Below are positions 9,415-21,124 of a DNA stretch of 64,000 nt, piece by piece (positions within the stretch are counted from its first letter, which is position 1; each line of letters starts with the position of its first letter). Source of the DNA: Setomelanomma holmii (taxonomy: Eukaryota; Ascomycota; Dothideomycetes; Pleosporales; Phaeosphaeriaceae); contig ML978219.1 of assembly GCA_010015745.1 (NCBI GenBank), positions 124,001-188,000 of the forward strand, in the 5' to 3' direction. A program made the translations under genes and the position numbers. The notes under the pieces were generated by a model. That model ran no database searches. It was not told the DNA's origin and saw nothing but the letters and a program-made list of their open reading frames with translations.

Positions 9415-10848
9415 TCAAAGCCACACAGGCTGATCAGAGCCCAGAGGCTTTGGCATCTCCTCCCACCCGACTTCCACGCCCTCGATACTCACCGAATGTC
9501 TTATTGCTCTTAGTTCCCCAAAGCCCGTTGATCTCGTCTCCAGGTACGTTTCAGCGTCCTCGGGGCCTTTGAAGTCCTTGCGATTGAACCCGCTCTTTCC
9601 CTGATACTGACCCAATGATCTCAAATGCTTCATTACACCAGCAAGAGACACTCTGACTTCATACGCACCACCTTCCGTTGCGCGCTTGTATAATGCCGCA
9701 TTGACGCCCGTGGCCAGAAGATATCCCGAGCCATGATCAAGCGCCTGGCAAGGCAGCACGCGCGCTGGCTCGTTGGCGCCGTAGCGTTTGGCGTCTTCGA
9801 CATTGAGTCCTGAGCATGTTTGCACCAGTGAGTCAAAGCCGCGGTTCTGCGACCATGGGCCATCGGGACCCCAAGCATCGAGGTTAGCTATGATGAGGTG
9901 CGGGTTGGCTTGAATAAGTTCTTGCGTGGAGAGACCTCGTGTGGTTAGGCTTCCTGGTCGATAGCTTTGGATGAAGACATCTGCCGTCTGCACAAGATCG
10001 AGTAGTTGGGCTTTGTCTTCTGGTTGCTTGATGTCGAGCCGGACGGTGCGTTTGCCTCTGGACATGTCGATGTCTAACTCTGGCTGATCCGGTAACGTTG
10101 GCGATGTCACCCAGATGACATCTGCTCCATGCGCTGCGAGCGTCTTTCCTGCCACGGGTGCTGCAATGACGCGAGACATTTCCAATACGCGAATTCCGCG
10201 AAGGCATTTATTATCCACCATGCCTACCGGCGCCGGCGGTGAATAAGGACTAGACTGGCCGACACGTGTGAGAAGTATTGGAAGGTCGGTGACCGCCTTT
10301 GCCTGAGGAAGCTTCTCCCACTCCTCGAAAGACCTCAACGCAAGGACTACCGCGCCCTGCCGGAAAGCTTCAGCCTCCAGCTCAGTAGATTTCCAGTCCA
10401 ACATCTTACTCCCGACAGCGAGTCGTGACGCGTCCTTGCCCAACCCAAGGATTTTTAGGGCGTTCTCACGATGGTTCGGAAATCCGTCATGCATTCTTGC
10501 GTATCCATCAGCGGTCTTGTGCAGGCCACCAATCGTGCCAAACGTGGATGGTGCAGCCTTGCCGTTCAGTGTGTAAAGTCTTTCACTTTTGAACTCTGCG
10601 CAGGCATGTTCCGCAGCGACTCGAACCCTCGGTACTGGTGAAGCATGACGAACAGACCAGAATAGAGCAGCAGATAATGCCGAGAGTGTGATAGTGGTCC
10701 GGGCGAGATGTTCGACTTTGAAGGATGAAGGACAATGGCCTGAGTCTTCTGGCGTCTCGACGGCATCCAATGCAGACTTCGGAAGGGTGAGATTTTCCGT
10801 CCAAATATGAGCGATTGAGTCGGAGATCTCGAAGTTGGATCGATCCAT
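9415..10848 (-). CDS. CoA-transferase family III (CaiB/BaiF-type) protein
   Basis: Enzymes of this family move CoA between acyl carriers or racemise 2-methylacyl-CoA. Single exon, 477 aa from the first in-frame ATG (MDRSNFEIS); upstream the frame is open only to a TTG. The C-terminal half holds the recognisable family III core: LRGIRVLEMSRVIAAPVAGKTLAAHGADVIWV, RGKRTVRLDIK, ADVFIQSYRPGSL, ANLDAWGPDGPW and GFDSLVQTCSGLN. The N-terminal 210 residues look like a partial second copy of the fold, as in many fungal members. It starts 588 bases from a divergent P450 gene, which could mean shared control or pathway. The substrate cannot be told from sequence. Confidence 0.85.
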   Translation of the reverse strand: MDRSNFEISDSIAHIWTENLTLPKSALDAVETPEDSGHCPSSFKVEHLARTTITLSALSAALFWSVRHASPVPRVRVAAEHACAEFKSERLYTLNGKAAPSTFGTIGGLHKTADGYARMHDGFPNHRENALKILGLGKDASRLAVGSKMLDWKSTELEAEAFRQGAVVLALRSFEEWEKLPQAKAVTDLPILLTRVGQSSPYSPPAPVGMVDNKCLRGIRVLEMSRVIAAPVAGKTLAAHGADVIWVTSPTLPDQPELDIDMSRGKRTVRLDIKQPEDKAQLLDLVQTADVFIQSYRPGSLTTRGLSTQELIQANPHLIIANLDAWGPDGPWSQNRGFDSLVQTCSGLNVEDAKRYGANEPARVLPCQALDHGSGYLLATGVNAALYKRATEGGAYEVRVSLAGVMKHLRSLGQYQGKSGFNRKDFKGPEDAETYLETRSTGFGELRAIRHSVSIEGVEVGWEEMPKPLGSDQPVWL

Positions 10849-11436
10849 ACTTGGCAGCAGCAATCGGTCTGGTCCGTGATTGTCATGGCATGAAATGCAA
10901 GCACCCGCCCAAGCGTACGAAGCGGCGTTGGCGGAGCTCAATGCAGATTCAGTCAGGTCTGCGAGGACCTATAACTGCTTTGCTGTAGTGAAGCATGACT
11001 GCAACGCGAAGCCCGTACGACATCGATGTCACAGGATGCTTTTCCGATGCGAAGTCGTGATTCTGCCGACGCTTGCCGTTGTGTCAGCCAGTGCAAGGCC
11101 TAGCGCGATTCTTGCCCGTTGGCTAGGGGCGCGTCAGGTTGTGGCATCCTCTCCATGCACACTACATCAACCCTGGCCGTATATGGACGTCTTAGCCACG
11201 AGGAATACCCTTCGTGCCCTTCTTGTCCTCAGGCGTCCAACCATGGCCGGTTTCTGCTCTCACCCAACCCTGCGGTGGAGATAGTTGGGCTGTCGACCCC
11301 TCCGAACGGTTCAGCGAGACGCCGTGGATCGATAGCCCGGTACAGCGAGCGCAATGACATAAAGCCACAAACGTAAGCGTCCTTGCAATCGTAGCATCCA
11401 CGCAGCCACGAATTGAAACCCAAACACAAATCGAGG
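10849..11436. promoter_or_regulatory. Shared divergent promoter, CoA-transferase and P450
   Basis: 588 bases between the two start codons. Open frames here are short and not protein-like. No specific factor site was identified. Confidence 0.5.
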
Positions 11437-13032
11437 ATGCTGTATATAGTCAGCAAGCTACTGAGTTATGTCGCTCTTTGCGCTTTTATAGCAACTCTAT
11501 GGGTAATGTCAATGACCACAGAGTGAAAAGCATGCCTAACATGTCGGACAGATTAGCGGGAAAGCTTTATACAACATTTACGTGCATGCGCTGCGCAAGT
11601 ACCCTGGCCCAAAGACATGGGCAGCAACTCGCTTGACCTGGGCGCTTGCGATGCAATCTGGAGACTATCACCGAAAAATACATGAACTTCACGAGAAGTA
11701 TGGACCTATAGTTCGCGTCGCACCGGACGAATTATCCTTCATCAACGCCGAGGCCTGGAAAGACATCTATGGCAACCTCAACATTCAGAAAAACCGTGTC
11801 TGGGCTGGCCAGGAAGAAGAACATCACCCCATCAGTATTGTCAGCACCGACGAGCCTACGCATCTGCGCAACCGCAGAGCACTGGCCGGCGCATTTACAG
11901 ATCATGCGGTGGCAGAACATGCATCTGTGCTTGAGAACCTCACCACCATGATGATGACGAAATTTGAGGCAGCAGTCATGGCTGGTCAAGGCTCAGCCGT
12001 TGTTGACATGGCAGACTGGATGAACTTTTTGACTTTCGATATTTCCGGCGCATTTTCCTTCGGAGAATCATTCGACTGCATCAGTAGTGGCCGTGCGCAT
12101 CCATGGGTAGCAATTGCCTGTGGCTTCGGGAAGGGTATTGCACTGATGGCTTCGATCAACTTCTACAGGCCACTTAACAAGATGTTGAAACTTGCTATGC
12201 CAAAGAGTATCATGCAGAAGATGGATTATCATCGACAGATCTCGCATGAAAAGTTCGAGCAGCGACTAGCGATGGAGCACAAGATGAAAGCACAGGACTA
12301 CGTTGGGTCCATTGCCGCGTATAACGATGAAAAGGGGGAAGTCAAGATCCCAAAAGAGGAGATGGAGGCGAACATGACGCTACTTATCTTTGCTGGGAGC
12401 GAGACCACGAGCACTGCCATGACGGCAATCCTAAATCAGCTGCTTCAGAATGCTTCAGCTACCTCAAGAGTCCAGGATGAAGTTCGCTCAGCTTTCGCCA
12501 GTAAAGGTGAGATCACTGTCGCAACGGTTGCGCATCTAAAATATCTGGACGCTGTCATTCAGGAAGGCATTCGCATAGGGCCGCCAGCTGCGGTCGGCTT
12601 ACCGAGAATAACGCCCGAAGCTGGAGCTCTGATCTTGGGAGAGCATGTGCCAGGTCATGTAAGTACAGCTAGTATTCAAAGCATGTACAGAAAGCTGACA
12701 TCCACCCACAGACATTCGTCTCAGTCAACCAATACCCAGCCTTTCGGTCCGCGTCGAACTTCACGCACTCCAACCAGTTCATACCCGAACGCTTCACGGA
12801 CAAGTCTCCATTCCCAACTGATCGGCTCCATGCGTTTGAGCCATTCTTAGTGGGCCGTCACAAGTGCATTGGGCAGAAACTTGCTTGGTCTATAATGCGT
12901 CTCACACTTGCTCGCTTACTGTATTCCTTCAACATGAAAGTCGTTGACGGGCTCGAGGACTTTGGTGATCAAAAGACGTACATCTTCTGGGAGAAGAGGC
13001 CGATGCAGGTAGAACTTCAAAACCGAGCTTGA
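11437..13032 (+). CDS. Cytochrome P450 monooxygenase
   Basis: Exons 11437-11502, 11552-12658 and 12712-13032 give 497 aa, the usual length. Exon 1 codes for a membrane anchor (MLYIVSKLLSYVALCAFIATLW), which places the protein on the ER. Then come the proline hinge RKYPGPK, an oxygen-binding I-helix AGSETTST near residue 302, the ExxR segment QEGIRIGPP, FIPERF, and the haem-binding FLVGRHKCIGQ with the ligand Cys near residue 443. The two introns are 49 and 53 nt; the first has a CTAAC branch site and both keep the frame in phase 0. The sequence type resembles fungal secondary-metabolism P450s such as the CYP65/CYP58 kind, but I cannot name the family. It is divergent from the CoA-transferase gene. 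Confidence 0.93.
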
Positions 13033-15179
13033 TATCGTGTTTTATTTCAATTCAAACTTGAATGCATTTCAGAGCCTCTTCATCTAGGAAAATTAAATGC
13101 TATCTAGAATGAGTAATGCATCACGTGCGAAGTTGACCGAGGTCACACTGAGGCCCGTGCATGAGGCAAGAAGAGGGGCTAAGCGTCATCCTCAGCTGAA
13201 CACACAACTCGTCACTGCGACACTCCTCATATCTACGAACGCATTTGCCACAAAGACAATGCGGGTCATATCTACGCTTTCATGTATCCTGGAGTACTTT
13301 GCCCATGACTCGGCCAGGTTGGCAAGCTGATCTGTGGTGAGTGACGCGATGCCCGTGCCGTGTGTGAAATATCCGGCTGACCACATCCAAAGCCTGACCG
13401 ACATTGTCGTGCCCTGGCCTTGCTGGCTAGATGCTGCTTGCCACTCGTTCCGCTCTTTACGGGACGCCCGCGTGTTCACTCACAGGCTGGGCATTTGCGA
13501 ACGACGCCAGGCAGCTTGTCCGTGCGCATCTCAACGGACAGATGGACCCACTCAGCCTTCCCAGGACACGTCCCATCAGCGGCTGGCGATCGGAGCCAGC
13601 GTTGCCAGCATTCGAGTCACTCATGCAGGATGGCAAGAGATTATCTTGTGCAAGCGAGCAACGAAGCCGGGTGCACGTGTGGCGTCCATGACCCAACCTG
13701 CCTTACATACGAGGGAGCCTTATTGGCGCGTTGACTCAAATTGCATGGCATCGCCCGCTTCCATCTTCTGGTCCAAAATCGCTGGGTTCGGGCAGTGCAG
13801 CAAGTCTCACGTGCCTGAGGCTCTACAACGCTGATATATCCCGTCGGCCTTGCAGACCGCCTCGACTAGCACTGCCGGCATAGTGGTTGCCATGATTTAC
13901 GATTCGCGCCACTCCTCGAAATTGATTTCTCACATGCGCCCGATCGAGCTGTGGCGAATTCATTGTGATTGCTGTGCCACCATTTAGCCCTTCTGGCCGA
14001 TGAAGCAAATCCGATGCAACGAATAATCATTGCATAGGATCGAGCAACACTGAAGAGCGGAGTACACATGGAATCTGGACTGTATGGTCCCGATGTGTCT
14101 CATAGCGTAATTCAGGAGAATGAGCCAGTGCGACATTGGACGAGCAGCAGCTGATCCTCTCAAACAGCAGATTCGGCGCATGCGTTAACATACCCATGGA
14201 AACTCCGGGGAAAGCTCATTGAGTCAGAGAGCAACGAGCCAACATATCAGAAGCAGCCAGTTCCGATGCGGGTGGCGGCATGTATCCCACCTAAAGTGCA
14301 ACCGCGAATGAGTCCTGCAGATGGTCTTACATTCGAATTCCTAGTTTGTGAGACCATGTCTAATGTGCCTGCCACGTGCATCAAAAGCTTTCGCTACAGT
14401 CGTGCCGATACATTCGCTCGTCTGCACGTTCTTACTGCATTCGACCCTGCTACATGATCATAGCCCGGGCGTCTTGATAGTTCAATGCAGCATAGGGGGC
14501 GTCCGTTGCTCCCACGGGCACAGACACATTCTGTCATTTGGCCCAAGTTTGACTGCAGGGTAGCTATTGGCTCTATGGTAACTCTGTGTGAAGTGACACG
14601 CCACTGGCAGGTCTTACTTCTCGGAGTCGCCTCACTTATCACCAATTACCCATTCGCTCGGTGTCACGGCATTCACTCATAATGGCAAAGGTAATCGGTC
14701 GCGCTCGCCGCTCGATTGCACGTACGCCTTTCGACACTGCGGCACATGCCCGTAAAAGATAAGGACTCATCCTGCCCATTTGTACACCGTCGTCACAACT
14801 CTTCGCTACCGAAATTTGCTTCTCCGAGTGAGACCAACACAGTATCTGTCCAAACGATCTTGGTTACGCATCTGTGAGTACAATAACCTGACATCAAAGT
14901 CTTCCCAATGCGAGTCCGCACCAAAGACGAATTTGGTGCATATTCCTCAATGACCATTGAAAAGATCGCTCTTTGTCATGTCAAAGTCTTCACAGTGCCA
15001 GCAATGCTGACTGTCTCTACAAATCAGACCATTCTCGTGCGGCAAGCCACCATCTCCACATGAAGCTTCAACCAGCGTCAGGAGTTACGAAAGCATAAAT
15101 CTGAAGCAGCTCAAATGCCTTCCGATGGTCGATTGTGCAGCTCCTGAACATGATCGATGCCTATTGACTCAATTAGGCC
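13033..15179. other. Gene-sparse region, left part
   Basis: No gene could be supported. A minus-strand stretch at about 13192-13420 has protein-like composition (for example LTTDQLANLAESWAKYSR) with a possible GTGAGT donor upstream, but no frame-consistent model was found. It may be a gene relic. No transposon ends or long repeats were seen. Confidence 0.4.
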
Positions 15180-15395
15180 ATGAAACCACCCCCTCCCAGT
15201 GCACAGCCGCATAACAGGCTTACCGAGGCGATGCTCACCCGTCATTGCCTGCTACACGATTTGGACCAGGAGCAGTACCAATTTTACGTCAAGATTCAGC
15301 AACTCAAAGCGGCAGCACAGCAGCTTGGCTTCGACCTGGACGACGCTTGTTGCCTGCCCGAGAAGTGGCAGTGCACTGGACGACGTGCGACATGA
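15180..15395 (+). CDS. Small hypothetical protein, 71 aa
   Basis: A single open frame from ATG, starting MKPPPPSAQPHNRLTEAML. After a proline-rich start it has a predicted helix with alternating hydrophobic and Gln/Lys residues (EQYQFYVKIQQLKAAAQQLG), then a short acidic stretch and EKWQC near the end. Composition is much more protein-like than the other short frames around it. The helix-Gly-...-W-C end recalls the small gene at 27814. No family is recognised, and extra exons are possible. Confidence 0.4.
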   Translation: MKPPPPSAQPHNRLTEAMLTRHCLLHDLDQEQYQFYVKIQQLKAAAQQLGFDLDDACCLPEKWQCTGRRAT

Positions 15396-18300
15396 CTGCT
15401 ACGGCGACGCATCGTAGGAAACCCATGCTGGAACTCAGAATACTATACCTCTACCTATCAAACCATTTGCAAATTCGAGAAAGCGAAAGGTGTCAAATCA
15501 CTTGAGCCGCAACTGTAATGCAAGCTAACGATCGTAAGCCGCGTGTGTTCGGCCGAGTCCGTGAGAGGTGCGGGGTCGTGCACGAATTTGGATTCATTTC
15601 GGATCCAGAACCGGGGCCAAATTCCCAGCGCCTAGCATGACTTCACTACAGCAAAATACGAACAGCCCTAGCTTTCAGAATACATGGTGCGCACTGGCGT
15701 TTCATGATTGGCGGGCTACCTGAAGTTGGGTTGACACATAATGCTGACCGCTCTTTTGCCGCTCGCCCAAACCTCCCACACTTCTCAGTAGCAACGAATC
15801 ACAACCAGGAACACACTTCGCCTCAAGGCAGCATTGCTACCCGAGAGCATGGCTGAGCGCTGCTTACAGCCCGACAACGACTGCTATGGCCTTCATTACC
15901 AGGCAATAAGCAATGAGCGCATGGACGCGCAACGGGTCGCTTGAAAGCTCGCTGTTTCTGGACCACAAGACCTGCTTTTGTCAGCTGCATTATGCGCCAA
16001 CTTCGTAGTATATTCTCACATCCATGCTTGGATGATTGCTACGAAGCACCTGAGGAAGACACGCTCAAGAATTCGTGATGCGACGAAAGCGGTTGGAGCT
16101 TCAGGTCACAAGTCAAGCATGCAACCAGCCGCCTACCCCATAAATATTGCACGACCAGCGTCTACCATGGTCTTAAGTGTTGAGAGCATCGAAAGTCAAG
16201 GTTGCCACCAAAGGCTCTTCCTCGACCTCGTACGGAACGTGCCCAGCGTCGAGGTCAATCCTCACAGAAATAGCACCTCATATCGTATCCCAGAGGGCAT
16301 TCGATAGCACAGAAATGTTGTTTTAGGAGAAAGTGTAACGAGTGTCTCCATCAGAATGGTACAGCGATGCACAGAGTAAGCGAGACATGTGGCTTTGTCA
16401 TTCTCAGCGATAGAGCCCAGTGCTACAGCTTGTGATTTGGTGATGGCATATAGCGGCGTGCCAACCCATTTGGAGTCAATAGAAAGGTAGACTTGCCATC
16501 AGGACACACCATCTCCACAGCTATACAGATTGGTTATAAGGCCGGAATGGGCGTATGCTCTGATGTGTTGATTTAGGTAGTCGGACGTCCCCCTTGCCAT
16601 TGTACCACACCTGCACTGCCAGTAGATTGGCTTCGGAATCAAATCGCGGTTGCCAAGGGCTGATCACTGCTGGCTGGCTTTCACACCCTTGGACGATGCC
16701 TGAAGTGACCAAAGCATGAGGTGACCCGAAGCGTGGTGCCGCCGCTACTGTCGACTGGGCTTTAGGGCCATTCTCATGAGTGGACAGACATGACATGAGT
16801 GGCTTACCGTTTCCAGACATGTGCTGCGGTAAGCTTCGATACGGTCTTCTGGAAGGCACAGGATTGCACGGACTTGCGCGCGGACCGCTGCGAAGATCCA
16901 TAACTTGCGGGCCAGCGCTAAATCCAGCGATGGGCCTTGCCCCGTACCATATCGCAACCTCAGGCGAAACAAACACGGGATCGAGATGCACCACCCTTGT
17001 GTGGGCGGCCGCAGTGTCGAGAAGCGCTCAATGCCAGTTCATTCTATGACGCGGCCTCGTTGGCGTGTCGCGTTGCGAGCCATCGACTTTCAGCCTTAGG
17101 TGCGTGAAAAAGCAATACCGTTGAAGCAGATGAATCGCGCACGGCCTCCTTACCATTACACATGATCTCGGCTAGTATGTGTGGTACCGTCTGCGCCGTT
17201 ATTGCAAGGCAAGTGGGCCAAGTGGTCCACAATTAGGTGTCGACCTGAGGGACCCCTGTTCAGCCAGCTGGGAACAGCCTTCTTGGTCTCAGGTTGGCGT
17301 ACAAAGTGGCCCAATCACAATCTCGCAGTAGGATTCCACCAAAATCACGAGAACCTGTGAGCAAACCATGGTGGTTCGGCAAAGCAACCCCGAACCTGGG
17401 TCAGCCGTGCATCTCAAGGACCACTATGCGAAAACATGTCTGTGCCCAACTGCCTCCAGAAACTTTGACTTCCTTGTGTTGCATCGCAGATTCGAATCCA
17501 ACACTTTAGGAACTGTATTCTGCATCACAGTAGTCATACTTGTTCGGCTACATTACCTTACGTCTAATTCACCTGATGGTAAGAGCGCAGCTGACAGCTG
17601 ACAAAATCTCAACCTCGCCATCCCGCATCTTGTATATCAGTGCACGGGTTAGAAACTCCGGAGCAGGCAATTGAAAGGATTGGCTTGCCAGTGGCCCATA
17701 TCATGGTCGTGCAACGTGTGCGCGGGCATTTTCCGTGCGGCACATCTCCGCCATAATACTCAAGCCACCCACCCACGTTACGCCCAGTCAGCCAGGTCCG
17801 TTGTGCTGGGACCACAGGGATCAGGATATGCAAATCCATGTAGCCTGCGCATGGAGCCATTCTGCAGCACAACCACGCGGTGGTAACTTTCGTCTGTCGC
17901 TTCCGCGCGCCAGGACGGTCCTCGACGGCCCTCCATGCCATTTTGTCGAGAATTGTGTGGCTTTGACGTCTTCCATCCCACACTATGAGCTGCGCATGCG
18001 CGACGGGCTGACCCGCAGTCATCGGCTGCCAGGATAGTGCTTGGTGTTTGCGGCATGCGCCACTACTTTACAGTCAAAGGATTCGCTCAAGCGAAGTGTG
18101 CCTTGGTCAAAAGCAGGGAATCTGATCTGACATGTGCTCCTCCCGAGCGCTAGCGACCCGCCCAATTTGACAATGCCAGCACCTTCGCATGGTTAGGAAT
18201 GCAATGATACGCATTCGATTATGCAAATCTTGTCTTACCTGAGATATGGCTGTTAGCTCATGTGCTAGCAATATTTCCTGATGATCCCCTTCATTGGAGC

Positions 18301-18519
18301 CATCCAAGTACGCCAACTACATTCGAAAATGATGGCACTACACTTACGAAACTGGAGGACGTCGGCCAAGTTGTATAAGACGTCCGGCATGCACATGCGT
18401 GTAATGTGCAAGAAGCAGCTTGTTATTATCCTGCGCCCAAAGCATTCCACCTCCAACATCTTTCTGGTCCACATCTTCTCCTGCTAGTCTCGATCCCTTA
18501 CCCGGAATACTCGCACATC
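15396..18519. other. Gene-sparse region, right part
   Basis: About 3.1 kb without a supported gene. A minus-strand segment at about 16800-17030 reads like an exon (it includes LALARKLWIFAAVRAQVRAI and ends at a good GTAAGC donor near 16809), but I could not find a start, an acceptor or a following exon. The rest shows only short frames on both strands. Confidence 0.4.
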
Positions 18520-19238
18520 ATGTCTCCACCAGCTTCAGCGCCTAATATGAGCTTCGATGAGTACGTACCATTCCCTCTTGTCTTTTGTCAAGATACAAGA
18601 CTGTGTCTACACTCGAGTTACCTTACCAGACTCGAGATATGCCAACCACTTTCGTCGATCAGTTAACCTCGACGACTCAGGATGTGTTGGTCACCTATAG
18701 TACATGTATTTGGCTAACGTGGTTGCTAGAACGCCATCATCGAATGCACGTACCGGCACACCTCAAGGCGCCAAGCGAGATAGTACTTTTGCATTCGAGC
18801 ATCAGCTCCCGGATCCTGCAGGTACGCTTTCCCTTCTGCGCCACTTGTTGCAGACACTTCTTTTTGGTCTTAGCTGATGATGGTGCCACAGCAAAACGTC
18901 AAGAACGTCACCCTGACCCCGCAAAGTCTGCCCGAACATCCATCAAACTTACGCAAACAACCCTTGCTGAACACAACGAACAATATGATGACCTCGCTGC
19001 CTCATTCGATGCGGAGATGAATTCGAGGGTGGTGCAAAACGCTGGAAAAGGCATGGGCTTTGACATGAAGCTAGACTGCTACGACCAAGCCGCAGTCGGT
19101 CTCATGGACTGGCTTGACTCTAGGAACACAGAATTGAGGGCGCATTTGCTGTTCAAAAACCCAGGTGATATCGCGGCTATGATCCAGGCGGCAAGCTCGT
19201 TCGAGACCGCGCTGGCTGACGCCACAACCGTCGGTTGA
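18520..19238 (+). CDS. Hypothetical protein, three-exon model, 159 aa
   Basis: Proposed exons 18520-18560, 18730-18821 and 18892-19238. Donors are GTACGT and GTACGC; the acceptors are TGCTAG (with CTAAC upstream) and CCACAG. The first 40 residues are S/P/T-rich. The last exon carries an acidic helical segment (LAEHNEQYDDLAASFDAEMN), then DQAAVGLMDWLDSRNTELRA and SSFETALADATTVG. No signal peptide and no known domain. The 170-nt first intron is long for this window, so another small exon may be hidden in it. The last exon is the best-supported part. Confidence 0.5.
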
Positions 19239-19695
19239 CACACACATCCTTGTCAGGCTGAGAACATCGCGCTCTTTCATTTTGAAGATACCCGATCTGC
19301 TCTACGAATCTATATAATCCTTTCATTTTGATATAAGCGGCCCATGACAGTTACAGCGCACAGATTCGTAATCGCACCATTCATCTATTGATAGTGTTTC
19401 CATGATCTAACCAATTTTGTTGCATGTTACTCACGATGTTAGCCTGTCACAAAGTTTCGATCTGCGTACAATTGAAGAATCAATAAAAGGTGTCGATGAC
19501 GAGAAATCCCTGCCGCCACGACACCATCGCGTGTATTCACACAAGTGCCCATCTTACCAGCAGATCGCGATGTGTATCCCGACCTTCTTCTTCTCCACCT
19601 TACGAACAATTGCACCTAGAGCTTTCGGCGCTCTTACACATATCAGGTCAACGACAGCATAATTATCAGCTCTACTGGGAAGGAAGTTGTTCTGA
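19239..19695. other. Intergenic, no gene seen
   Basis: About 460 bases, comparatively AT-rich, between two small plus-strand genes. It should carry the terminator of the first and the promoter of the second. Confidence 0.5.
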
Positions 19696-20149
19696 ATGGC
19701 ACGCTCGCCTGTGTATAATCCACACGCCGCTGAAATGTAAGCTTCTCCTTGTGAAATTAACGTTTGCACCGGAGCAGAACTAACGACAACGCAGACAAGT
19801 TCGTTATACTCATCGCCCTAACGGTAACCGCCGCCGCTCCAATCATGCTCCTCGCTATGGTGGTGAACACAACCATTCGTCCTCAGAGGTGGCACCAAGT
19901 GACTACCTGCTGACGGACCGCAACTTTGACTATCATAGAATGCACTATGGAAGACCACTGACAAAGAAAGAAAAGATGGATATATGGCTGGCTGAGGTGG
20001 TGAAGGGAATGAAGAGCGGCGAAATGATGGATCCTATGGAAGACTGTGGACCGGAAACGCTTCCTGAGATGCGAGTTGTGCGCCCTGAGGACTGGCCAGA
20101 AGATGTGCTTGGGAGAGTGGTTAGGCGACAGAGTAGTAGGCAAAATTGA
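19696..20149 (+). CDS. Hypothetical protein, two exons, 131 aa
   Basis: Exons 19696-19736 and 19795-20149. The 58-nt intron has a GTAAGC donor, an exact CTAAC branch site and a GCAG acceptor; using a CAAG five bases later would drop residues without changing the frame at an adjacent site, so the exact junction is open. The N-terminal third is basic and rich in Asn, Arg and His (HRPNGNRRRSNHAPRYGG). The rest is charged and helical: PLTKKEKMDIWLAEVVKGMK, then an acidic, proline-containing stretch with VRPEDWPEDVL, ending in RRQSSRQN. No signal peptide or transmembrane segment. No family is recognised. Splice signals and composition make it very likely a real gene. Confidence 0.65.
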
Positions 20150-20427
20150 TGGTAAGCTTGCGCATTTGTACGTAGGCCATGTTTATATATAACGCATTTG
20201 CCAAAGTAGCTGGATTGATAAGAGGCAAGGCTATATTTGACATATCATGGTGTACACGTAGCACGACTGAGCCGGACAGGGTTCTAGCTGCCCTGTACTT
20301 TATGACCTCGACCTCATATAAACCAACAGTAGCTTCTGGAGCTATCCAAGCCCACGAGATCCTTGCGAACGGATCGTAGTTAAGAATTTCATGTCGCAGC
20401 ACGCTTGACGACAGCTTGTGGGAGCGA

Positions 20428-21124
20428 TCACAAAGTTCCTTCACCAAGACACCTCTTCAACGGAAAACTATCGCCAGTGCACAGACTGATCACTCCATCC
20501 ACCCAATTCATGGTGTCAAACGTTTTCGACTCAGATGAATCGCCCTGATAGTATTCCAGGCTGCCTTCCCCTTCGATCGTTCCCGTCCACACATTTCCGC
20601 TGGCGCGGTTGGTCCAAGGATTGCTAACAAACGCTCCATATTTGCCCTCGGGAACAGCGGCGGTAAACGTCTGACTTTGTGTGCTCTGCCAAGACTGGCT
20701 GTAATCTGTAATCCACAGACATTGAGACGCTGAGGAAGTCTTTGACGAGCGTTAGTGTGCTACTAACGCCGACAGAAATCGAGTTGGTAATAGAGAAGCC
20801 GGATGCAACGTTGATGGTTGTTGGTGCGCTTTTGACGATCTGGCTCACCTGGACGTCCCAGCCAAGGAAGCGAGCGTTGGGGTTGGATACGTTGGCAGCG
20901 TTTCCTGTGTAAGTGAGGAGACTTCCGTCGAGAGTGTTGGGCTTTGGAGGAGGCACGGCGGAATTGCGAGCGGCTTCAAGCTCCGCGAGATCGGAACGCT
21001 TCATCACGGTGAAGCGACCTCGTCCGTGAAGGATGACATCGTCGGATCCCAATTCGATCGGGGTTGGAGAAGCAGTAACGATACCAGCGGCAGAGATGAG
21101 AGCGAGAGCACGAGTAAAATGCAT
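20428..21124 (-). pseudogene. Secreted protein gene broken by a 7-bp tandem duplication
   Basis: Starts MHFTRALALISAAGIVTASP, a clear signal peptide, followed by a short charged propeptide-like region and a beta-rich domain with SISVGVSSTLTLVKDFL. At 20700-20713 the coding strand reads GATTACAGATTACA, a perfect 7-bp direct duplication that shifts the frame. Read on, the frame stops at about 20624. If one copy is ignored, the domain continues naturally (for example QTFTAAVPEGKYGAFVSNPW, VWTGTIEGEGSLEYY, MNWVDGVISL) to a stop at 20428. No intron fits. This is a candidate extracellular or effector-like protein, inactive in this strain unless the duplication is a sequence error. The exact family is not certain. 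Confidence 0.7.

Noticed and set aside
13334..13834. A 166-codon plus-strand frame in the gene-sparse region
   Set aside because: Composition is not protein-like, there are no conserved motifs, and the minus strand of the same stretch looks at least as coding-like.
17480..17510. T-loop-like gattcgaatcc
   Set aside because: Flanking bases do not form a five-pair stem and no other tRNA arms are present.
17609..18022. A 137-codon minus-strand frame
   Set aside because: Trp/Cys/Arg-rich random-looking composition and overlapping frames on the other strand of similar length.
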